Assembly (NCBI RefSeq): GCF_004343155.1
Contig: NZ_SMDC01000002.1
Span: 248,001 to 312,000 of the forward strand
Direction: 5' to 3'
DNA from: Marichromatium gracile
Lineage (GTDB): Bacteria > Pseudomonadota > Gammaproteobacteria > Chromatiales > Chromatiaceae
Length of the DNA stretch: 64,000 nt
The notes under the pieces were generated by a model. It worked only from the letters and a program-made list of their open reading frames with translations. It had not been told where the DNA came from and made no database searches. Both the position numbers and the translations under genes were made by a program. Shown one piece after another: positions 26,384 to 39,489 of this stretch (its first letter is position 1; every line of letters begins with the position of its first letter).

Positions 26384-27163
26384 ATGCTCGAACCCATCGC
26401 CATCCCCGCCTTCGAGGACAACTACATCTGGCTGCTGCGCGCCCCCGGTGGCGCCGGCGCGACCCTGGTCGATCCGGGCGAGGCCGCGCCGGTGCTGGCC
26501 TATCTCAGCGAGCACGGGCTGCATCTCGAGGCGGTGCTGCTCACCCATCATCACGGTGACCACATCGGTGGCGTCGAGACGCTGTGCGCCGCCTTCCCCG
26601 AGGCGGTCGTTTACGCCCCGGAGGATGCGCGCATCGCGCTGGCGCATCATCGGGTGGGGGAGGGGGACGCCATCGAGCCCGCCGGGCTCGGCGTGACCTT
26701 CCGGGTGCTGGAGGTGCCGGGTCATACCGCGACCCATGTCGCCTATCTCGGCGAGGGGCGGCTGTTCTGCGGCGATACCCTGTTCGCTGCCGGCTGTGGC
26801 CGGGTGTTCGACGGCACCGCCGAGCAGCTGGCGCGCTCGCTGGCGCGGATCGCGCGGCTGGCGCCGGAGACGCGGTGTTATTGCGCCCACGAGTACACCG
26901 AGGCCAACCTCGGTTTCGCCCAGTGGGTCGAGCCGCAGCATGCGGCGCTCGAGGCGCGCATCGCCGCGGTGCGCGCGGCGCGTGCGGCAGGCCGCGCGAC
27001 GGTGCCGAGCACGCTCGCCGAGGAGCTGGCGACCAATCCCTTCCTGCGGGTTGCGGTGCCCGAGGTGCGCGCGGCCGCCGAGCGCTTCGCCGGCGAGGCG
27101 CTGGAGGAGCCGGCGGCGGTGTTCGCCGCGCTGCGACGCTGGAAGGACGAGTGCTACGACTGA
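26384..27163 (+). CDS. gloB: hydroxyacylglutathione hydrolase (glyoxalase II)
   Basis: Metallo-beta-lactamase-fold hydrolase of 259 residues that releases lactate from S-lactoylglutathione in methylglyoxal detoxification. The THHHGDH metal motif (about 53-59), the VPGHTATH histidine, FCGDTLFAAGCGRVFDG and the CAHEYTEANL C-terminal substrate region identify GloB rather than a generic hydrolase. Located about 80 bp after dxs, same strand. Confidence 0.95.
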   Translation: MLEPIAIPAFEDNYIWLLRAPGGAGATLVDPGEAAPVLAYLSEHGLHLEAVLLTHHHGDHIGGVETLCAAFPEAVVYAPEDARIALAHHRVGEGDAIEPAGLGVTFRVLEVPGHTATHVAYLGEGRLFCGDTLFAAGCGRVFDGTAEQLARSLARIARLAPETRCYCAHEYTEANLGFAQWVEPQHAALEARIAAVRAARAAGRATVPSTLAEELATNPFLRVAVPEVRAAAERFAGEALEEPAAVFAALRRWKDECYD

Positions 27164-27203
27164 GGCGCCGGCGCGTCCGGGGCGCGCGCCGGCGTTGGCT
27201 GGC

Positions 27204-28064
27204 TCAGTCGCCGGTGGGCAGTCCCAGCTCCTGCCACAGACGCAGCGTCGGGCCGGACTGGTTCATGGTGTAGAAGTGCAGTCCGGGGGCGCCGCCCTCG
27301 ATCAGGCGCCGGCACAGCTGCAGCACCACCTCGTGACCGAACTCGCGGGTGCTGGCGAGATCGTCGCCGAAGCCCTCGAGCCGACGGCGGATCCAGCGCG
27401 GGATCTCGGCGCCGCAGGCGTCGGAGAAGCGGGCGAGCTGGCTGTGGTTGGTGATCGGCATGATGCCGGGCACGATGGGGATGTCGATGCCCTCTGCCTG
27501 GCAGCGCTCGATGAAGGCGAAATAGGCGTCGGCGTTGTAGAAGTACTGGGTGATGGCGGCGTCGGCGCCGGCCTCGACCTTGCGCTTGAAATTGGCCAGA
27601 TCGCGGTCCGGGGTACCGGACTGGGGGTGGTACTCGGGATAGGCCGCGACCTCGATGCGGAAGTGATCGCCGGTGCGCTCGCGGATGAACTCGACGAGTT
27701 CGTTGGCATAGCGGAAGTCACCGCCGAGTCCGCCGCCCATGCCCGAGGGCAGGTCGCCGCGCAGCGCCACCAGGCGGTCGATGCCCTGCTCGCGGTAGTG
27801 CTCCAGCAGCTCCTCGACCTCGGCCCGGGGAGAGCCGATGCAGGCGAGGTGGGGGGCGGTGTCGATGCCCTGGCTGCGCAGCCAGGAGACGGTCTCGAAG
27901 GTGCCCTTGCGGGTCGAGCCGCCGGCGCCGTAGGTGACCGAGAAATACCGCGGCGAGACGGTGTTGAGGGTGGTGATCTCGCTCTTGAGCCGCTCCATGC
28001 GCTCGGCGGTCTTGGGCGGGAAGAGTTCGAGACTGTAGGTCGGGGTGGGATCTTGTGGCGACAT
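27204..28064 (-). CDS. metF: 5,10-methylenetetrahydrofolate reductase
   Basis: FAD enzyme of 286 residues that makes 5-methyl-THF for methionine synthesis. YSLELFPPKT with the catalytic Glu at the N-terminus, SVTYGAGGSTRKGT, ALRGD, AAYPEYHP, ITQYFYNAD and GIMPI are all present. It is the last gene of the minus-strand order metK-ahcY-metF, about 145 bp after ahcY, so likely shares the control of the upstream SAH riboswitch. Confidence 0.97.
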   Translation of the reverse strand: MSPQDPTPTYSLELFPPKTAERMERLKSEITTLNTVSPRYFSVTYGAGGSTRKGTFETVSWLRSQGIDTAPHLACIGSPRAEVEELLEHYREQGIDRLVALRGDLPSGMGGGLGGDFRYANELVEFIRERTGDHFRIEVAAYPEYHPQSGTPDRDLANFKRKVEAGADAAITQYFYNADAYFAFIERCQAEGIDIPIVPGIMPITNHSQLARFSDACGAEIPRWIRRRLEGFGDDLASTREFGHEVVLQLCRRLIEGGAPGLHFYTMNQSGPTLRLWQELGLPTGD

Positions 28065-28209
28065 GCTCTGGCACTCCGGCTACCGCCGCGCGAGGACGCG
28101 GGTGCGCGGTGCGCGACGGTCGCGAGATGAGTTGAGGTGAGGAACCGTGGCGGCCGCGACGGCCGTGGCCAAGAGGCCGCGACCGCCGCGTCCGGGACGC
28201 GCGAGCCGC

Positions 28210-29616
<1,407 letters not shown>

Positions 29617-29641
29617 GGTTGATCAACTCTTCCTGATGAAT

Positions 29642-29730
29642 CGTGAGTGAGCGCCGTTCGAACTGTATGCCCCGTCCCCGAGCCTGGCCCGGACCTCGGT
29701 GGTCCCGGGTTGCAGCGCTCCTCGGTGGCG
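29642..29730 (-). ncRNA. SAH riboswitch upstream of ahcY
   Basis: On the minus strand the leader contains CCGAGGAGCGCTGCAAC, a variable GC hairpin (CCCGGGACC...GGTCCGGG), the CAGGCTCGG strand that pairs back to CCGAG, and AACGGCGCTCACTCACG, whose GCGCTC can base-pair with GAGCGC to form the SAH riboswitch pseudoknot. Order and spacing match the known class and its usual location before ahcY. High SAH is expected to raise ahcY expression. Confidence 0.88.
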
Positions 29731-29745
29731 GGGGGCTGGGTGGGC

Positions 29746-30936
29746 TTAGAGCCCGGCGGCGGCGCGCAGCGCCTCTGCCTTGTCGGTCCGCTCCCAGGTG
29801 AAGCCGGCCTCGGGACGACCGAAGTGACCGTAGGCAGCGGTATCGCGATACTTGATCAGTTCGTGGTTGGTCAGGTCAAGCATGTTGATGATGCCATAGG
29901 GGCGCAGGTCGAAGTGCTCGCGCACCAGCTCGATGATGCGCTCCTCGCTCACATGCGCGGTGCCGAAGGTCTCGATCGAGACCGAGGTCGGCTCGGCGAC
30001 GCCGATGGCGTAGGAGACCTGGATCTCGCACTTGTCGGCGAGCCCGGCGGCGACGATGTTCTTGGCGACATAGCGACCGGCGTAGGCGGCCGAGCGGTCG
30101 ACCTTGGACGGGTCCTTGCCGGAGAAGGCGCCGCCGCCGTGACGGGCCATGCCGCCGTAGGTGTCGACGATGATCTTGCGCCCGGTCAGGCCGCAGTCGC
30201 CGACCGGACCGCCGATGACGAACTTGCCGGTGGGGTTGATGTGGTACTTGGTCTCGGCGTTGAGCCAGCCGGTGGCGCCGAGCACGGGCTTGATGATCTC
30301 CTCCATCACCGCCTCCTGCAGCACGCGCTCGCTGACCTCCTCGCCGTGCTGGGTGGAGAGCACCACGGCGTCGACGCCGACCGGCTTGCCGTCGCGGTAG
30401 CGCATGGTGATCTGCGACTTGGCGTCGGGGCGCAGCCAGGGCAGGGTGCCGTTCTTGCGCACCTCGGCCTGACGCTTCACCAGACGGTGGGCGTAGTCGA
30501 TCGGCGCCGGCATCAGCATGTCGGTCTCGTTGGTGGCATAGCCGAACATCAGCCCCTGGTCACCGGCGCCCTGGGCCTCCTCGCTCTCGCGATCGACACC
30601 CTGGTTGATGTCCTTGGACTGCTCGCCGAGGGCGATCATCACGCCGCAGGTGTTGCCGTCGAAGCCGACCTCGGAGTTGTCGTAGCCGATGTCCTTGACC
30701 ACCTCGCGCACCACGCGCTCGTAATCGATCTTGAGGTTGGCGTCGGTCACCGTGATCTCGCCGGCGAGCATCACGAAGCCGGTCTTGACCAGGGTCTCGC
30801 AGGCCACGCGCGCCTTGGCGTGGTTGGGGTCGCGGCGGTAGATCTCGTCGAGGACGGCGTCCGAGATCTGGTCTGCCATCTTGTCCGGATGTCCTTCGGA
30901 GACCGATTCCGAGGTGAAGATGTAGTCCTTGCTCAT
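29746..30936 (-). CDS. metK: S-adenosylmethionine synthetase
   Basis: Makes SAM from methionine and ATP; 396 residues. [20 protein letters not shown] at the N-terminus, [14 protein letters not shown], the [16 protein letters not shown] loop and [19 protein letters not shown] are all canonical. It heads the metK-ahcY-metF group. The riboswitch lies after metK, so metK itself is controlled separately. A 7-bp hairpin (AGCCGCT/AGCGGCT, 30981-31000) lies in its 5' region. Confidence 0.98.
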   Translation of the reverse strand: MSKDYIFTSESVSEGHPDKMADQISDAVLDEIYRRDPNHAKARVACETLVKTGFVMLAGEITVTDANLKIDYERVVREVVKDIGYDNSEVGFDGNTCGVMIALGEQSKDINQGVDRESEEAQGAGDQGLMFGYATNETDMLMPAPIDYAHRLVKRQAEVRKNGTLPWLRPDAKSQITMRYRDGKPVGVDAVVLSTQHGEEVSERVLQEAVMEEIIKPVLGATGWLNAETKYHINPTGKFVIGGPVGDCGLTGRKIIVDTYGGMARHGGGAFSGKDPSKVDRSAAYAGRYVAKNIVAAGLADKCEIQVSYAIGVAEPTSVSIETFGTAHVSEERIIELVREHFDLRPYGIINMLDLTNHELIKYRDTAAYGHFGRPEAGFTWERTDKAEALRAAAGL

Positions 30937-31297
30937 ACGAGTCGAGCCCTATTCATGGCGCCGGGGTGGCGCGTTGATGAAGCCGCTCATGATAGCGGCT
31001 CGCGTGACGTTCGCGAAGCCCGCGCCGCGGCCTCATGAGGCGGCGATCGGCGGCGATCGGGGCGAGATTTGGAATCCCCTTCCGTTCCGGTAACATGCGG
31101 GGCGCGGACGGGTCGCCGACATCCTCCCCGACCGCCGGGGCGCGGGGGTGGGGATGCGCCCGAGGGGGCGGATGTGGCATGTTGCCCGGGGCCGTGCTCG
31201 CCGGCGTCGTGCCCGCGAGGACGCTGATGTCCCCTTTGGTCGCGCCCGCCAGGGGCGGCCCCGCACCATCGAACCGCCAACTCGGAGGATCCCCGTC

Positions 31298-31855
31298 ATG
31301 GTTTCACTCGAGACCCCCGTGTGTGACTTCGGCCAGCCGGCCCCGGATTTCGCCCTGCCGGGCGTCGACGGCCGTACCTGGACGCGCGATGCCTGCAGCG
31401 GCGAGCGCGGGCTGCTGGTGATGTTCATCTGCAACCACTGCCCTTACGTCCAGTCGGTGCGTGAGCGTATCGTGCGCGATGCCGCCGAGCTGGCCACGCT
31501 CGGCATCGGCAGCGTGGCGATCATGTCCAACGACGTCGCCGACTACCCCGAGGACTCGTTCGACAACATGCGCGAGATCGCCGAGCGTTTCGCCTTTCCC
31601 TTCCCCTATCTCTACGACGCCGACCAGGCGGTGGCCAAGGCCTATGGTGCGGTCTGCACCCCCGACTTCTTCGGCTACAACGCCGCGCTCGAGCTGCAGT
31701 ATCGCGGTCGGCTCGATGCCAGTCGCAAGCAGGCCGCCCCCGCCGACGTGCGCCGCGACCTGTTCGAGGCGATGCGCGAGGTCGCGCTGAGCGGACGCGG
31801 CCCGGCCGAGCAGATCCCGAGCATGGGCTGCTCGATCAAGTGGATGGAGGGCTGA
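31298..31855 (+). CDS. thioredoxin-fold (AhpC/TSA-type) protein
   Basis: A 185-residue single-domain protein of the alkyl hydroperoxide reductase/redoxin group. APDFALPGVDG is the typical N-terminal strand. The active-site loop MFICNHCPYVQSV gives a CxxC pair (about 48-51) in the resistance-type position, and the late loop VCTPDFFGYNA carries the cis-Pro after Cys. Such proteins are often annotated as thioredoxin-family; the partner and substrate are unknown. Start at 31298 follows GGAGG. Divergent from metK. Confidence 0.82.
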   Translation: MVSLETPVCDFGQPAPDFALPGVDGRTWTRDACSGERGLLVMFICNHCPYVQSVRERIVRDAAELATLGIGSVAIMSNDVADYPEDSFDNMREIAERFAFPFPYLYDADQAVAKAYGAVCTPDFFGYNAALELQYRGRLDASRKQAAPADVRRDLFEAMREVALSGRGPAEQIPSMGCSIKWMEG

Positions 31856-32218
31856 GCACGGCCCGGCCCGCGCCGGCCCGCCCGGCGCGGTGGTAAACTG
31901 ATGTGGTATTTCAAGCGTCAATCCTGAATATTATGAAATGTTAAAATAGTTTTTGGCGGTATAAGTTTGTTTTGATGTCCGACCCTGGACCTTTGGTTCA
32001 CAATCAAGGGCCCTGTGTGGGAATCTCCGGCCAACTCGCGCGTCCTCGCCCCGGGCCGGAGGATGGAAACTTCCCTGCTCGATGCGGCCGCCAGCCCCGC
32101 ACGCCACATTCATCGCATTCGCGGGCCGTTTCCGGGTGAGCCTCAGTCCGCCGTGATGCCTCGGCGCCCCGGTCCGCACAATCAGTATCTTCGTCATCGT
32201 CAACTTCAGGAGGGGCTC
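31856..32218. promoter_or_regulatory. leader and probable promoter region of the tkt-gap-pgk-pyk-fba cluster
   Basis: About 360 bp. The stretch 31900-31975 is sharply AT-rich within GC-rich DNA (TATGAAATGTTAAAATAG) and includes an inverted pair ATTTCA / TGAAAT (about 31909 and 31933), so it probably holds the promoter and may bind a regulator such as CbbR. The rest is GC-rich leader with AGGAGGGG just before tkt. No gene recognised. Confidence 0.45.
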
Positions 32219-34231
32219 ATGTCCTCACGCAGAGAACTCGCCAACGCCGTCCGGGCACTCGCCATGGATGCGGTGCAGAAGGCCAAGTCCGGGCATCCGG
32301 GCGCGCCGATGGGCATGGCCGACATCGCCGAGGTGTTGTGGAACGACTTCATGAACCACAACCCGGCCAACCCCCAGTGGCCCGACCGCGATCGCTTCGT
32401 GCTCTCCAACGGGCACGGCTCGATGCTGCTGTATTCTCTGCTCCATCTCACCGGCTACGACCTCGGTATCGAGGACCTCAAGCAGTTCCGCCAGCTCCAT
32501 TCCAAGACCCCGGGACACCCCGAGTACGGCTATGCCCCCGGCGTCGAGACCACCACCGGGCCGCTCGGCCAGGGCATCACCAACGCCGTCGGCATGGCGA
32601 TCGCGGAGAAGGCGCTCGCCGCCCAGTTCAACCGCCCCGGTCACGATATCGTCGATCACTACACCTATGCCTTCCTCGGCGACGGCTGTCTGATGGAGGG
32701 GATCTCGCACGAGGCCTGCTCGCTCGCCGGCGCGCTCGGTCTGGGCAAGCTGATCGCCGTCTATGACGACAACAACATCTCCATCGACGGCGAGGTGCGC
32801 GGCGAGGGCGATACCCCCGGCTGGTTCCTCGACGACACCCCGAAGCGCTTCGAGGCCTATGGCTGGCACGTCATCCCCGAGGTCGACGGTCACGACCCCG
32901 ACGCCATCCAGGTCGCCATCGAGGAGGCGCGTGCGGTCACCGATCGACCGACGCTGATCTGCTGCCAGACCATCATCGGTTACGGCTCGCCCAACAAGCA
33001 GGGCAAGGAGTCCTGCCACGGCGCCGCGCTCGGCGAGGAGGAGATCGCCCTCACCCGCGAGGCGCTGGGCTGGAACCACCCCCCGTTCGAGATCCCCAAG
33101 GAGGTCTACGCCGGCTGGAGCGCGCGTGAGCGCGGCGCCGCCGCCGAGTCCGCGTGGCGCGAGCGCTTCGCCGCTTACGCCAAGGCCCACCCCGCCGAGG
33201 CCGCCGAGTTCGAGCGGCGCATGGCCGGCGAGCTGCCGGCGAACTGGACCGAGCAGGCCGATGCCTTCATCGCCGAGGTCGCCGCCAAGGGCGAGAGCAT
33301 CGCCTCGCGCAAGGCCTCGCAGAACGCGCTCAACGGTTTCGGTCCGCTGCTCCCCGAGCTGCTCGGCGGCTCGGCCGATCTGGCCGGTTCCAACCTGTCG
33401 CTGTGGCAGGGCTGCAAGGGCATCGGCAAGGGCGAGGCGCCGGGCAACTACGTCTACTACGGCGTGCGCGAGTTCGGCATGTCGGCGATCATCAACGGCA
33501 TCGCCCTGCACGGCGGCTTCGTGCCCTATGGCGCGACCTTCCTGATGTTCTCCGAGTACGCCCGCAACGCGCTGCGCATGGCGGCGCTGATGAAGGTGCC
33601 CTCGATCTTCGTCTACACCCACGACTCCATCGGTCTCGGCGAGGACGGTCCCACCCACCAGCCGGTCGAGCAGATCCCGACCCTGCGCATGATCCCTAAC
33701 ATGAACGTGTGGCGGCCCTGCGACGCGGTCGAGTCGGCGGTCGCCTGGCGTCAGGCGATCGAGCGGCGCGACGGCCCGAGCGCGCTGATCTTCTCGCGTC
33801 AGTCGCTGCCGCACGTCGAGCGTGACGCCGAGCAGCTGGCGGCGATCACGCGCGGCGGCTACGTGGTGCGCGATTGCGCCGGGACCCCGGAGGTGATCAT
33901 CATCGCCACCGGCTCCGAGGTCGCCCTCGCCCTCGGTGCCGCCGATGCGCTCGAAGGGCGCGCGGTGCGCGTGGTGTCGATGCCCTCGACCGACGTCTTC
34001 GACGCCCAGGACGCGGCCTATCGCGAGTCGGTGCTGCCGCGCGCGGTCGAGGCGCGGGTGGCCGTCGAGGCGGCCGTCGGCGACGGTTGGTGGAAGTACG
34101 TCGGCTCGCGCGGCGCGGTGCTCGGCATCGATCGCTTCGGCGAGTCGGCCCCGGCCGGCGCGCTGTTCAAGGAGTTCGGCTTCACCGTCGACAACCTGGT
34201 CGCGGTCGTCGAGGGGGTGCTGCAGGGTTGA
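32219..34231 (+). CDS. tkt: transketolase
   Basis: Thiamine-diphosphate enzyme, 670 residues, transferring two-carbon units in the Calvin and pentose phosphate cycles. [34 protein letters not shown], the ThDP/Mg site [13 protein letters not shown], and [19 protein letters not shown] with the catalytic Glu, plus [16 protein letters not shown], are intact. Start 32219 follows AGGAGGGG. Its place before gap, pgk and fba marks it as the Calvin-cycle (CbbT) copy in function. Confidence 0.97.
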   Translation: MSSRRELANAVRALAMDAVQKAKSGHPGAPMGMADIAEVLWNDFMNHNPANPQWPDRDRFVLSNGHGSMLLYSLLHLTGYDLGIEDLKQFRQLHSKTPGHPEYGYAPGVETTTGPLGQGITNAVGMAIAEKALAAQFNRPGHDIVDHYTYAFLGDGCLMEGISHEACSLAGALGLGKLIAVYDDNNISIDGEVRGEGDTPGWFLDDTPKRFEAYGWHVIPEVDGHDPDAIQVAIEEARAVTDRPTLICCQTIIGYGSPNKQGKESCHGAALGEEEIALTREALGWNHPPFEIPKEVYAGWSARERGAAAESAWRERFAAYAKAHPAEAAEFERRMAGELPANWTEQADAFIAEVAAKGESIASRKASQNALNGFGPLLPELLGGSADLAGSNLSLWQGCKGIGKGEAPGNYVYYGVREFGMSAIINGIALHGGFVPYGATFLMFSEYARNALRMAALMKVPSIFVYTHDSIGLGEDGPTHQPVEQIPTLRMIPNMNVWRPCDAVESAVAWRQAIERRDGPSALIFSRQSLPHVERDAEQLAAITRGGYVVRDCAGTPEVIIIATGSEVALALGAADALEGRAVRVVSMPSTDVFDAQDAAYRESVLPRAVEARVAVEAAVGDGWWKYVGSRGAVLGIDRFGESAPAGALFKEFGFTVDNLVAVVEGVLQG

Positions 34232-34279
34232 TGGGTCCGGCCGCCGGGGCCCGCTCCCCGCTGGCCGAACGCTCAATGA

Positions 34280-35371
<1,092 letters not shown>

Positions 35372-35405
35372 GGCCGCGCGCGGCGCCGCGAGGCGCCGTC
35401 GTCCC

Positions 35406-35501
35406 GGCGACCGCCGTCTGGCGGTCGCCGCCGCGTCGCCGACCGTCCCGGTCGGCGGCCCCGCCGAGGGCGATCAGGCAAGCCCGGGCTTGCGCCTGAT
35501 C
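35406..35501 (+). other. three consecutive hairpins in the gap-pgk spacer
   Basis: Stem 1 pairs GGCGACCGCC with GGCGGTCGCC (35406-35429). Stem 2 pairs GCCGACCG with CGGTCGGC (35438-35456). Stem 3 pairs GATCAGGC with GCCTGATC (35472-35501), enclosing the palindrome AAGCCCGGGCTT. Only stem 3 is followed by a weak pyrimidine stretch (TCTCTTTCCCC). They may set the gap to pgk transcript ratio or protect mRNA ends. Confidence 0.6.
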
Positions 35502-35530
35502 TCTTTCCCCATCCATCCAGAGGGTTTGTC

Positions 35531-36712
35531 ATGTCCTTCATCAAGCTCACCGACCTCGATCTCGCCGGCAAGCGGGTGCTGATCCGCTCCGATCTCAACG
35601 TCCCGGTCAAGGACGGCCGGGTCAGCTCGGATGCGCGCATCCGCGCCTCGCTGGCGACCTACGAGCACTGTCTGCGCGCCGGCGCGCGGGTGCTGGTGAT
35701 GTCGCACCTGGGCCGTCCCCAGGAGGGCGAGTTCTCGGCCGAGAACTCGCTCGCCCCGGTTGCCGCCGACCTCGGCGCCAAGCTCGGGCGCGAGGTGCGG
35801 CTGGTGCGCGACTATCTCGACACCCCGCCGGAGGTCGCCGAGGGCGAGCTGGTGCTGCTCGAGAACGTGCGCTTCAACGCCGGCGAGAAGAAGGACGACG
35901 AGGCGTTGGCGCGCCGCTACGCGGCGCTGTGCGATGTCTTCGTGATGGACGCCTTCGGCACCGCCCACCGCGCCCAGGCCTCGACCCACGGGGTCGGTCA
36001 CTTCGCCCCCCAGGCCTGCGCCGGGCTGCTGCTCAGCGCCGAGCTCGAGGCGTTGCGTCAGGCGCTGGCCGAGCCGGCGCGCCCGATGGTCGCCATCGTC
36101 GGCGGCTCCAAGGTCTCGACCAAGCTCACCGTGCTCGAGTCGCTCGCCGAGAAGGTCGATCAGCTGGTGGTCGGCGGCGGCATCGCCAACACCTTCCTCG
36201 CCGCCGCCGGGCTGCCGGTCGGCCAGTCGCTGCACGAGGCCGATCTGGTGCCCACCGCCAAGGCGCTGATGGAGACCATGACCGCGCGCGGCGCCGGCAT
36301 CCCGATCGCCACCGACGTGGTCTGCGGCAAGCGCTTCGACGAGCAGGAGCCGGCGGTGACCAAGGCCGCCGCCGAGGTCACCGAGGACGACATGATCTTC
36401 GACATCGGCCCGGACTCGGCGCGCGCCCTGGCCGAGGTCATCCAGGGGGCCGGCACCATCGTCTGGAACGGCCCGGTCGGGGTGTTCGAGTTCGACCAGT
36501 TCGGCGAGGGCACCCGGGTGGTCGCCGAGGCGATCGCCGCCGCCCCCGGTTTCAGCCTCGCCGGCGGTGGCGACACCATCGCCGCGATCCAGAAGTACGG
36601 CATCGAGGACCGTGTCTCCTACATCTCCACCGCCGGTGGCGCCTTCCTCGAGTATCTGGAGGGCAAGACCCTGCCCGCGGTGGCCATGCTCGAGGCCCGG
36701 GCCAAGGACTGA
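35531..36712 (+). CDS. pgk: phosphoglycerate kinase
   Basis: A 393-residue kinase interconverting 3-phosphoglycerate and 1,3-bisphosphoglycerate with [14 protein letters not shown] at the N-terminus, the LGRP segment, [16 protein letters not shown], and the nucleotide site [12 protein letters not shown] with GGGDTIAAI identify it. Full length, good ATG. Provides the ATP-consuming step after CO2 fixation. Confidence 0.97.
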   Translation: MSFIKLTDLDLAGKRVLIRSDLNVPVKDGRVSSDARIRASLATYEHCLRAGARVLVMSHLGRPQEGEFSAENSLAPVAADLGAKLGREVRLVRDYLDTPPEVAEGELVLLENVRFNAGEKKDDEALARRYAALCDVFVMDAFGTAHRAQASTHGVGHFAPQACAGLLLSAELEALRQALAEPARPMVAIVGGSKVSTKLTVLESLAEKVDQLVVGGGIANTFLAAAGLPVGQSLHEADLVPTAKALMETMTARGAGIPIATDVVCGKRFDEQEPAVTKAAAEVTEDDMIFDIGPDSARALAEVIQGAGTIVWNGPVGVFEFDQFGEGTRVVAEAIAAAPGFSLAGGGDTIAAIQKYGIEDRVSYISTAGGAFLEYLEGKTLPAVAMLEARAKD

Positions 36713-36784
36713 TCGACCACGACGGGTCGATCCCGGCCGCGCCATCCGGCGCGGCCCCATTTGCACGCGGGAGGCAGTGACACC

Positions 36785-38227
36785 ATGCCCAGACGTACCA
36801 AGATCGTTGCAACCCTGGGGCCGGCAACCGACGCGCCCGAGGTCATGGACGGGCTCATCCGCGCGGGTCTCGATCTGGCCCGCCTCAACCTCTCCCACGA
36901 CAGCCATGCACGCCATCGCGAACGTGTCGAGCGGCTGCGCGAGCGCGCCCGCGCGGCCGACGTCGACGTCGCGGTGCTGTTCGACCTGCAGGGGCCGAAG
37001 ATCCGTATCGGGCGCTTCGCCGACGGGCCGATCGTGCTCGAGCGCGGCGCGCCCTTCGCCATCGATGCCGACTGCCCGCTCGATGGCGGTGACGCGACCC
37101 GGGTCGGTACCACCTATCCGGCGCTCGCCGAGGACGTGCGCGCCGGCGACACCCTGCTGCTCGACGACGGCGCCATCGAGCTGTGGGTCGAGTCGGTCGA
37201 GGCCGGGCGGATGGCCTGCCGGGTGGTGGTCGGCGGCAAGCTCTCCGACAACAAGGGGATCAACCGCAAGGGCGGGGGGCTCTCGGCTCCGGCGCTGACC
37301 GACAAGGATCTGGCCGACATCCGCTTCGCCGCCGAGCTCGACGCCGACTACCTGGCCGTCTCCTTCGTGCGCAGCGCCGAGGACGTGCGCCAGGCGCGCG
37401 CCCACTTCCAGGCCGCCGGCGGTCGCGGCGGGGTGGTGGCCAAGATCGAGCGTGCCGAGGCGCTCGACGGCATCGACGCCATCATCAACGCCGCCGACGC
37501 CATCATGGTCGCGCGCGGCGATCTCGGGGTGGAGATCGGCGATGCCGAGCTGCCGGCGGTGCAGAAGCACCTCATCAGCCGCGCCCGCGAGCTCAACAGC
37601 GTGGTGATTACCGCCACCCAGATGATGCAGTCGATGATCGAGAACCCGATCCCGACCCGCGCCGAGGTCTTCGACGTCGCCAACGCGGTGCTCGACGGCA
37701 CCGACGCGGTGATGCTCTCGGCCGAGAGCTCGATCGGCAGCAATCCGGTGAAGGTGGTCGAGGCGCTCGACCGGATCTGCCGCGAGGCGGAGAAGAGCGC
37801 CACTCGCTCCGGACACCGCCTCGACTCGGTGTTCGGGCGTGTCGACGAGGCCATCGCCATGGCGGCGATGTACACCGCCAACCATCTCGGGGTGAAGGCG
37901 ATCGCCGCGCTCACCGAGACCGGCTCGACGGTGAAGTGGATGTCGCGCATCAGCTCCGGCATCCCCATCCACGCCATGACCCGCTTCGACTCGACCCGGC
38001 GCAAGGTGTGTCTGTTCCGCGGTGTCTACCCGGTCGCCTTCGACGTCGCCAGCACCGACATCCACGAGGTCAACTGCGCGGTGATCGAGGAGCTGCTGCG
38101 CCACGGCACCGTGCGCGACGGCGACCTGGTGATCATCACCAAGGGTGATCGCAGCGGGGTCGAGGGCCAGACCAACATCATGAAGATCATGAGGGTCGGA
38201 GAGCATCGAACTGCGAGCGAAGATTGA
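36785..38227 (+). CDS. pyk: pyruvate kinase
   Basis: A 480-residue glycolytic enzyme making pyruvate and ATP from PEP. The N-terminal RTKIVATLGPAT, NLSHDSHA, the catalytic lysine in VAKIERAEAL, the metal site MVARGDLGVEI and the VITATQMMQSMIENPIPTRAE signature are present. ATG 36785 follows GGGAGG; the in-frame TTG at 36761 has no site. Its presence between pgk and fba links Calvin-cycle output to pyruvate supply. Confidence 0.96.
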   Translation: MPRRTKIVATLGPATDAPEVMDGLIRAGLDLARLNLSHDSHARHRERVERLRERARAADVDVAVLFDLQGPKIRIGRFADGPIVLERGAPFAIDADCPLDGGDATRVGTTYPALAEDVRAGDTLLLDDGAIELWVESVEAGRMACRVVVGGKLSDNKGINRKGGGLSAPALTDKDLADIRFAAELDADYLAVSFVRSAEDVRQARAHFQAAGGRGGVVAKIERAEALDGIDAIINAADAIMVARGDLGVEIGDAELPAVQKHLISRARELNSVVITATQMMQSMIENPIPTRAEVFDVANAVLDGTDAVMLSAESSIGSNPVKVVEALDRICREAEKSATRSGHRLDSVFGRVDEAIAMAAMYTANHLGVKAIAALTETGSTVKWMSRISSGIPIHAMTRFDSTRRKVCLFRGVYPVAFDVASTDIHEVNCAVIEELLRHGTVRDGDLVIITKGDRSGVEGQTNIMKIMRVGEHRTASED

Positions 38228-38284
38228 CCCACGGGCGTATCCTGAACATCGATTCCACCCCGTCACTGACACGAGGAGAACATC

Positions 38285-39349
38285 ATGGCACTGATATCCA
38301 TGCGCCAGCTGCTGGACCACGCCGCCGAGTACGGCTATGGCGTGCCCGCCTTCAACGTCAACAACCTCGAACAGATGCGCGCCATCATGGAGGCGGCCGA
38401 CGAGACCGACTCGCCGGTGATCGTCCAGGCCTCGGCCGGGGCGCGCAAGTACGCCGGTGCGCCCTTCCTGCGTCACCTGATCCTCGCCGCCATCGAGGAG
38501 TGGCCGCACATCCCGGTGTGCATGCACCAGGACCACGGCACCTCGCCGGCGGTCTGCCAGCGCTCCATCCAGCTCGGCTTCTCCTCGGTGATGATGGACG
38601 GCTCGCTGGGCGAGGACGGCAAGACCCCGACCAGCTACGACTACAACGTCGACGTCTCCCGGCGGGTGGTCGAGATCGCCCACGCCTGCGGCGTCTCGGT
38701 CGAGGGTGAGCTGGGTTGTCTGGGCTCGCTCGAGACCGGCACCGCGGGCGAGGAGGACGGCATCGGCGCCGAGGGCACGCTCGACCACAGCCAGCTGCTG
38801 ACCGACCCCGAGGAGGCCGCCGATTTCGTCGCCAAGACCAAGGTCGACGCCCTGGCGATCGCCATCGGCACCTCCCACGGCGCCTACAAGTTCACCCGGC
38901 CGCCGACCGGCGACATCCTCGCCATCAGCCGCATCAAGGAGATCCACCAGCGCATCCCCAACACCCATCTGGTGATGCACGGCTCCTCCTCGGTGCCGCA
39001 GGAGTGGCTGGCGATCATCAACGAGTTCGGCGGCGACATGGGCGAGACCTATGGCGTGCCGGTCGAGGAGATCGTCGAGGGCATCAAGCACGGGGTGCGC
39101 AAGGTCAACATCGACACCGACCTGCGTATGGCCTCGACCGGTGCCATCCGCAAACACCTCGCCGAGAATCGCGCCAACTTCGATCCGCGCAAGTACTACA
39201 TCGCGGCCACCAAGGCGATGAAGGAGATCTGCCGGACCCGCTACGAGGCCTTCGGCACCGCCGGCAACGCCAGCAAGATCACCGCGCTCTCGCTGGAGCA
39301 GATGACCGCCCGCTACGACAGCGGCGAGCTCGACCCGCGTATCAACTGA
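38285..39349 (+). CDS. fba: fructose-bisphosphate aldolase, class II
   Basis: Zinc aldolase of 354 residues, the Calvin-cycle (CbbA) subtype. The zinc and catalytic block [27 protein letters not shown], the VEGELG segment and VMHGSSSVP are clear, and the C-terminal tail ending SGELDPRIN is typical. It condenses triose phosphates to FBP and, with erythrose-4-phosphate, SBP. Last of the tkt-gap-pgk-pyk-fba run; AGGAG before the ATG. Confidence 0.97.
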   Translation: MALISMRQLLDHAAEYGYGVPAFNVNNLEQMRAIMEAADETDSPVIVQASAGARKYAGAPFLRHLILAAIEEWPHIPVCMHQDHGTSPAVCQRSIQLGFSSVMMDGSLGEDGKTPTSYDYNVDVSRRVVEIAHACGVSVEGELGCLGSLETGTAGEEDGIGAEGTLDHSQLLTDPEEAADFVAKTKVDALAIAIGTSHGAYKFTRPPTGDILAISRIKEIHQRIPNTHLVMHGSSSVPQEWLAIINEFGGDMGETYGVPVEEIVEGIKHGVRKVNIDTDLRMASTGAIRKHLAENRANFDPRKYYIAATKAMKEICRTRYEAFGTAGNASKITALSLEQMTARYDSGELDPRIN

Positions 39350-39489
39350 TCGGTGCGCGCAAGGCCGCTGGGCGTCTGCTCATCGGCCATTCGATCGGGG
39401 TCCGGCAACAACGGGCCCCGGTCGCCTTGGGGTAGAATCTCCGCCAGCGACCATCCGGTCGGACCTGGATCTCGTGGAGTTGCTTCCCC

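Noticed and set aside
35474-39157. Very long open frame on the minus strand opposite pgk-pyk-fba
   Set aside because: It is antisense to well-identified genes; in high-GC DNA such mirror frames stay open by codon bias. No family resemblance.
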